NCBI GenBank assembly: GCA_011526095.1
Contig: WYBA01000441.1
Location: 1-38,776 of the forward strand
DNA from: Myxococcales bacterium
GTDB lineage: Bacteria; Myxococcota_A; Polyangia; Haliangiales; Haliangiaceae
Direction: 5' to 3'
Length of the DNA: 38,776 nt
Position numbers and translations under genes: made by a program. Each line of letters begins with the position of its first letter. Position 1 is the first letter of the stretch. Of this stretch, positions 33,668-38,776 are shown one piece after another. The notes under the pieces are model-generated. The model saw nothing but the letters and a program-made list of their open reading frames with translations, was not told where the DNA came from and made no database searches.

Positions 33668-34753
33668 TCAGGCCGGGTGCGCGGACGACGACGTCGCGCG
33701 CGGCGCACCGCCGCCCGCGACGTGGATCGTCCGGGTCGGGAACGCGAACGAGGTCCCGGCGCCCTCGACCACCTCCATGAACTGCAGCAGCACGTCCTGG
33801 CGCACGGCCAGGAACGCCTGCCAGTCCGACACCTGGAACCACGCCATCACCTCGACGTCGAGCGACGACGCGCCGAGCGCGACGAACCGCACCTGCACCG
33901 TGTCCGGCCAGATCGCGGGGTGCGCGCGCAGCCGCGCCTCGACGCCGTCGAGGACCGCGCGGAGCTGGGCGGCGCTCGTCCCGTACACCAGGCCCAGCGT
34001 GCACAGGAGGCGAAACCGGTCGCGCGTGGCGTACGACTCGATCCGCTCGTCGGCGAGCTGGGCGTTGGGGATCGTGACGACCGTGCGATCGAGCGTGCGC
34101 AGCCGGGTCGAGCGCAGGCCAATCGCCTCGACCGTCCCGGTCGTGTCGCCGACCTTGACGAAATCGCCCTCGCGCATCGGCTGATCGACGCCGAGCGACA
34201 GCGTGCCGAACAGGTTCTCGACCGTCTTCTGCGCGGCGAGCGCGAGCGCGAGGCCGCCGATCCCGACGCCGGCGACCAGGCTCGCGACCGACACCCCGAG
34301 GTGGGACAGCAGGACGATCGCCGCGAACACGACGATGATCCCCTTGGCCAGCCGCCCGGTGATCGACAGCAGCGATCGCGTCGATGGCCGCTCCGCCGCC
34401 CAGCTCCGGCTCGACAGGATCGCGACGACGACGTCGACCATTCGGAACCCCGCCCACAGCACCAGCGCGGTCGTGACGAAGCTGCTGGCCGCGACCACCA
34501 GCGCCGTCGCCTCGGCGTCGACCGCGAGCCGGGGCAGGACGCCGCGCAGCACCTGGACCGCGACGATCATCGCCACGGGGGTCGCGGCAGCCGCGACCAG
34601 CTCGTCGTCCCACCGCCACTGGCTGCGCCGGGCGAGGCCGCCGAGCGCCGGCTTGATCAGCGCGCCGAGCACGCGGCCGGCGACGAGCGCCGCGACCAGC
34701 AGGCCGAGGCTGACGATCCAGGGCGAGGCGGCGAGGTCGGTCAGCACGTCCAT
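33668..34753 (-). CDS. Mechanosensitive ion channel, MscS family
   Basis: A 361-residue protein. It has five hydrophobic helices (about 10-30, 58-75, 90-110, 130-150 and the pore helix). The pore-helix and beta-domain stretch LVAGVGIGGLALALAAQKTVENLFGTLSLGVDQPMREGDFVKVG, followed by GTVEAIGLRSTRLRTLDRTVVTIPNAQL, is the canonical MscS core. MscS channels open on membrane tension during osmotic downshift. The gene starts at the ATG at 34753, 17 bases after the tandem USP stop, so it is likely the last gene of the kamA unit. Its C-terminal cytoplasmic vestibule ends with a Ser/Ala-rich tail. Confidence 0.93.
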   Translation of the reverse strand: MDVLTDLAASPWIVSLGLLVAALVAGRVLGALIKPALGGLARRSQWRWDDELVAAAATPVAMIVAVQVLRGVLPRLAVDAEATALVVAASSFVTTALVLWAGFRMVDVVVAILSSRSWAAERPSTRSLLSITGRLAKGIIVVFAAIVLLSHLGVSVASLVAGVGIGGLALALAAQKTVENLFGTLSLGVDQPMREGDFVKVGDTTGTVEAIGLRSTRLRTLDRTVVTIPNAQLADERIESYATRDRFRLLCTLGLVYGTSAAQLRAVLDGVEARLRAHPAIWPDTVQVRFVALGASSLDVEVMAWFQVSDWQAFLAVRQDVLLQFMEVVEGAGTSFAFPTRTIHVAGGGAPRATSSSAHPA

Positions 34754-34770
34754 GGCGGCACCAGTGTGGC

Positions 34771-35640
34771 TCAACCGCGGCGGTGGAGCCGCACGACGAG
34801 GGTCGAGCACGGGGCCTCGCGGACGATCGCCTCGGCCACGCTCCCGAGCAGGAACCGGGTCAGCCCGGTCCGCCCGACCGTCCCGACGACCATCAGCCCG
34901 GCGCCGCGCTCGCGCGCCAGCCCGACCAGCCCGGTGACCACCCCGCCCTCGACCGCGGCGTACTCGCCGGCGACTTGGAGCCCCGCGAGCGCGGCGGCGA
35001 GCCGGGCCTCGGCGTCGCGCCGGCGCTCGACCGACCACAGGTGCGTCGGGATCACGCCGAGCCCCTCGAGCCCGACCATCGCGTGCGGGACCGGCTCGAT
35101 CGCGTGGACGACGATCAGGCGCGCGCCCGTCCGTGCCGCCTCCCGCGCCGCGGCGTGGACCGCCGGCAGGGCCGGATCCGAGAAGTCGGTGCACGCCACG
35201 ATCGGCCCGTGCGCGGGCCCGTCGCGCACGACCAGCACCGGCGCGTGGGCGTGGCGCACGACGCGCTCGGCGTCGAGCGTGGACGGCACGTCGCCGCCGA
35301 TCACGATCAGGTCCGCCCGCCAGGCCTCCGCGGTCGCCAGCGCCTGCTCCGCGTCGCCGCCGGACACGAGCATCACCTCGAACGGCGGCGCGTCCGGCGC
35401 GGCCTCGACCAGGTGGCGGTCGAGCGCGTCGCGGACCCGCGCGGGCAGCAGCGCGTGCGCGAGCGCGTCCGAAGCGACCTGCTGCGGAAACAGCGGCCGC
35501 ACCCGCTCGAGCGACGGCATGACGTGGACGACGCCGAGCGTCGCGCCGGTCTGACGCGCGCGCGCCGCCGCGGCGCGCACGGCCGCCCGTCCCGCTCGCC
35601 CGAGGTCGGTGACCGCGAGCACGCGCTCGGGCCCGCTCAT
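34771..35640 (-). CDS. Tandem universal stress protein (two UspA domains)
   Basis: A 289-residue protein made of two UspA-like domains (about 4-145 and about 150-289). The second has the ATP-binding signature GTVGRTGLTRFLLGS near the C-terminus (G-2x-G-9x-G-S). The first lacks it (GGDVPSTLDAERVVRHAHAPVL), so only one site is expected to bind nucleotide. The ATG at 35640 overlaps the aminotransferase stop as ATGA, indicating coupled translation. With MscS downstream and a KamA-type aminomutase upstream, the context suggests stress-linked regulation. Another single-domain USP is at 22062. Confidence 0.92.
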   Translation of the reverse strand: MSGPERVLAVTDLGRAGRAAVRAAAARARQTGATLGVVHVMPSLERVRPLFPQQVASDALAHALLPARVRDALDRHLVEAAPDAPPFEVMLVSGGDAEQALATAEAWRADLIVIGGDVPSTLDAERVVRHAHAPVLVVRDGPAHGPIVACTDFSDPALPAVHAAAREAARTGARLIVVHAIEPVPHAMVGLEGLGVIPTHLWSVERRRDAEARLAAALAGLQVAGEYAAVEGGVVTGLVGLARERGAGLMVVGTVGRTGLTRFLLGSVAEAIVREAPCSTLVVRLHRRG

Positions 35641-36913
35641 GGCCGGCCTCCCAGCTCGCGCGCGAGCGCCGCGAGCGCGAGGATCGCCTCGGTCGTCGCG
35701 GTGACGTGACGACGCAGGAACGCGACGTCCAGCGTGCCGTCGCGCGCCGCGACCAACGCGCGCGCGCCGTCGAAGTCGACCAGCGCGAGCCGCAGCCACA
35801 GCGCCTCGCGCGCCATCCCGAACGCGCTGCCCGGCAGCGCGAACACGCCGGTGGTCGCGAGCAGCAGCTCGCACAGCGCGACGTCGTCGTGGACCCCGCG
35901 CCGGGCGAGGCGCTCGCGCAGCGGCGCGAACCCCGGGAACAGGTAGAAGCCGCCGGCGGGCTCCGGAACGTCGAGCCCTGCGCGCGCCAGCTCCCCGTGC
36001 GCCCACCCCAGCACGAAGGACAGGACGCGGCGCGCGTCGTGCAGGTACAGCTCGAGCTCCGCCCCGGGGCGGAACGCCGCGATCGCGGCGCGCTGGATCG
36101 GCGCGCTCGTCGTCGAGTAGGTCTCGCTCGCGACCGCCTCGAGCGCGCGCCGCAGCGGCCGCAGCGTGGCGGGCAGGCCGAGCGTGCCGAGGCGCCAGCC
36201 TCCTGCCCCGCACCACTTCGACAGCCCCGACGCTACAACCGTGCCCTCCGGGTAGTGGCACGCGAACGACTCGTGGCGCCCGTCGAACCGAAGGTCTCCG
36301 TAGATCTCGTCGGACAGCACCACGACCCCGTGACGCCGGCACACCTCGGCGAGCGCGATCTGCTCGTCGCGTTCGTAGGCGAGCCCGGTCGGGTTCGACG
36401 GGCTGTTGAGGAACAGCAGGCGCGGGACGTCCGCCGCGGCGCACGCGCGATCGAGCGTCTCCGGGGACAGCTGCAGCCCGTGGTGCCCGCCGCCTTCGAG
36501 CGCGACGACCTTGCGCCCGGCCAGCCGCGCCTGCGGCACGTAGGACACCCAGCTCGGCGTCGGCAGCAGGATCTCGCCGTCGAAGCACAGCTGGAGCAGG
36601 AACATCAGCTCCTTCGATCCCGGCCCGACGACGACGTCCTCGGCGGCGATCGCGATCCCGTGGCGGCGGCGATGGTGGTCGGCGACCGCGGCGCGGAGCT
36701 CCGCCAGCCCGCCGGGCGGCAGGTAGTCCTTCTCCGCCGCGGCGGCCCGCAGCGCGGCGACGACGGGCTCCGGCACCGGGAACGGCGACTGCCCCAGCCC
36801 GAGCCGGTACACGCGGCGACCGGCCGCGGCCAGCTCGCCGCTGCGCCCGCGCGACGCCAGCGTCGGCGACACCGGCAGCCCGTCGACCCGCGGGTCGATC
36901 CTCAGCCGCGGGG

Positions 36914-36917
<4 letters not shown>
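35637..36917 (-). CDS. PLP-dependent aminotransferase class I/II
   Basis: A 426-residue fold-type I aminotransferase. The GTG start at 36917 shares bases with the kamA stop (GTGA). Diagnostic motifs are YLPPGGLAELRAAVADHH (N-terminal), LFLNSPSNPTGLAY (the aminotransferase Asn region), VVVLSDEIYGDLRF (with the Asp/Tyr pair binding PLP), SGLSKWCGAGGWRLG with the Schiff-base Lys K234, and the C-terminal arginine region (LWLRLALVDFDGA). The class covers aspartate, aromatic and related aminotransferases; substrate is not readable. Its position between kamA and a stress protein suggests it acts on a product of lysine metabolism (inference). Confidence 0.92.
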
Positions 36918-38293
<1,376 letters not shown>

Positions 38294-38301
38294 GGCTGGT
38301 G

Positions 38302-38307
38302 ACCTCC
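38302..38307 (-). promoter_or_regulatory. Strong Shine-Dalgarno sequence of kamA
   Basis: GGAGGT on the minus strand lies 8 bases before the ATG at 38293 and decides that start over upstream in-frame codons. Confidence 0.6.
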
Positions 38308-38363
38308 GGATCCACCCTGGGGCGGCGATCACATGTCGTCCATGTCGAAAGATTGACGTCGAC

Positions 38364-38380
38364 TGTCGTTTCACACGACA
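38364..38380. promoter_or_regulatory. Candidate LysR-type operator between kamA and the LysR gene
   Basis: TGTCGTTTCACACGACA has perfect 6-base arms (TGTCGT/ACGACA) and contains a T-N11-A core (TCG...CGA), the LysR-type signature. It is 8 bases before the LysR-like start and 70 bases upstream of the kamA start. ATGTCG occurs twice more nearby. Confidence 0.5.
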
Positions 38381-38388
38381 ACCGCGAC

Positions 38389-38776
38389 GTGGCGTGGCTC
38401 AACTACCAGCACCTCTACTACTTCTCGGCGATCGCGCGCGAGGGCGGGCTGGCGCGGGCCGCGCGCGCGCTCCACCTCACGCACTCGACGCTGAGCGTGC
38501 AGCTCCGCGCGCTCGAGGAGGCGCTCGGCGAGCCGCTGTTCGAGCGGCGCGGCCGCGCGCTCGTGCTCACGGCGTTCGGCCGCGACGTCCAGCAGTACGC
38601 CAGCGAGATCTTCCGCCTCGGCGAGGAGCTGCTCGACTTCGCGAGCGGCCGGTCGGCGACGCTGCGCCGGCTGGAGGTCGGCGTCGTCAGCGCGATCCCC
38701 AAGACGATCGTCCGGCGCGTGCTGCTGCCGTCGGTCGACGACGCCGACGTCGGCACGGTGCGCGTCCGCCAGGACA
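38389..38776 (+). CDS. LysR family regulator (NhaR-like), 3' end cut by window edge
   Basis: About 129 residues are visible, starting at the GTG at 38389. MAWLNYQHLYYFSAIAREGG, ARAARALHLTHSTLSVQLRAL and EEALGEPLFERRGRALVLTAFG form a LysR winged helix-turn-helix (residues about 4-62). The opening NYQHLYYF is typical of NhaR, the regulator of sodium/proton antiport in enterobacteria. The effector domain runs off the window. It is divergent from kamA with a 95-base spacer, the usual arrangement for a LysR regulator and its target. The ligand is unknown. Confidence 0.88.
   Translation, partial: MAWLNYQHLYYFSAIAREGGLARAARALHLTHSTLSVQLRALEEALGEPLFERRGRALVLTAFGRDVQQYASEIFRLGEELLDFASGRSATLRRLEVGVVSAIPKTIVRRVLLPSVDDADVGTVRVRQD

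Overview
Very GC-rich (roughly 70-75% by eye), densely coded DNA. Lipoprotein signal peptides, Asp-rich linkers followed by Cys-rich blocks, an AgmX/PglI-type C-terminal domain and a MYXO-CTERM-like tail (Cys/Gly motif, membrane helix, Arg cluster) all point to a chromosome of the phylum Myxococcota, perhaps near Haliangium/Kofleriaceae. The exact genus is inference. I see no tRNA, rRNA, insertion sequence, integrase or CRISPR array, and no gene-free stretch longer than about 300 bases.

Layout. 1-2.2 kb: the end of a WD40-like protein, then a coupled pair (SMI1/KNR4-fold protein and a PpnP-type nucleoside phosphorylase). 2.3-10.6 kb: an M49-like zinc-peptidase lipoprotein, a small membrane protein, an AgmX/PglI-domain lipoprotein, a persulfide dioxygenase-rhodanese fusion, an FG-GAP-like lipoprotein, a short-chain dehydrogenase and a large Asp-rich lipoprotein. 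10.65-12.6 kb: a hybrid histidine kinase with two PAS domains. 12.7-22.0 kb: the most unusual block, with two modules that each end in a large AAA+ ATPase. The first has a soluble HExxH protein, a lipoprotein, a CpXC zinc-ribbon protein and the ATPase. The second has a papain-like H...C protein overlapping its ATPase. A second HExxH lipoprotein lies between them. The ATPases resemble those of extracellular contractile injection systems (eCIS), but no sheath, tube or baseplate gene is present here.

22.0-31.9 kb: a universal stress protein, an unrecognised protein, a TonB-C-like lipoprotein, a membrane-anchored condensation-type acyltransferase, a Gly-Asp repeat lipoprotein, a phospholipase C-like protein with a MYXO-CTERM-like tail, a carotenoid-type FAD oxidoreductase and two more surface lipoproteins. 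31.9-38.8 kb: a DUF389 membrane protein, then a minus-strand unit of KamA-type radical SAM aminomutase, aminotransferase, tandem universal stress protein and MscS channel. The first three genes overlap by 4 bases at each junction. A NhaR-like LysR regulator starts divergently and is cut by the right edge. This end reads as a possible osmotic or ionic stress unit.

A recurring regulatory signal is a TANNNT box ending 6-9 bases before the start codon of at least nine genes, as expected for leaderless transcripts. A few other genes instead have a clear Shine-Dalgarno sequence.
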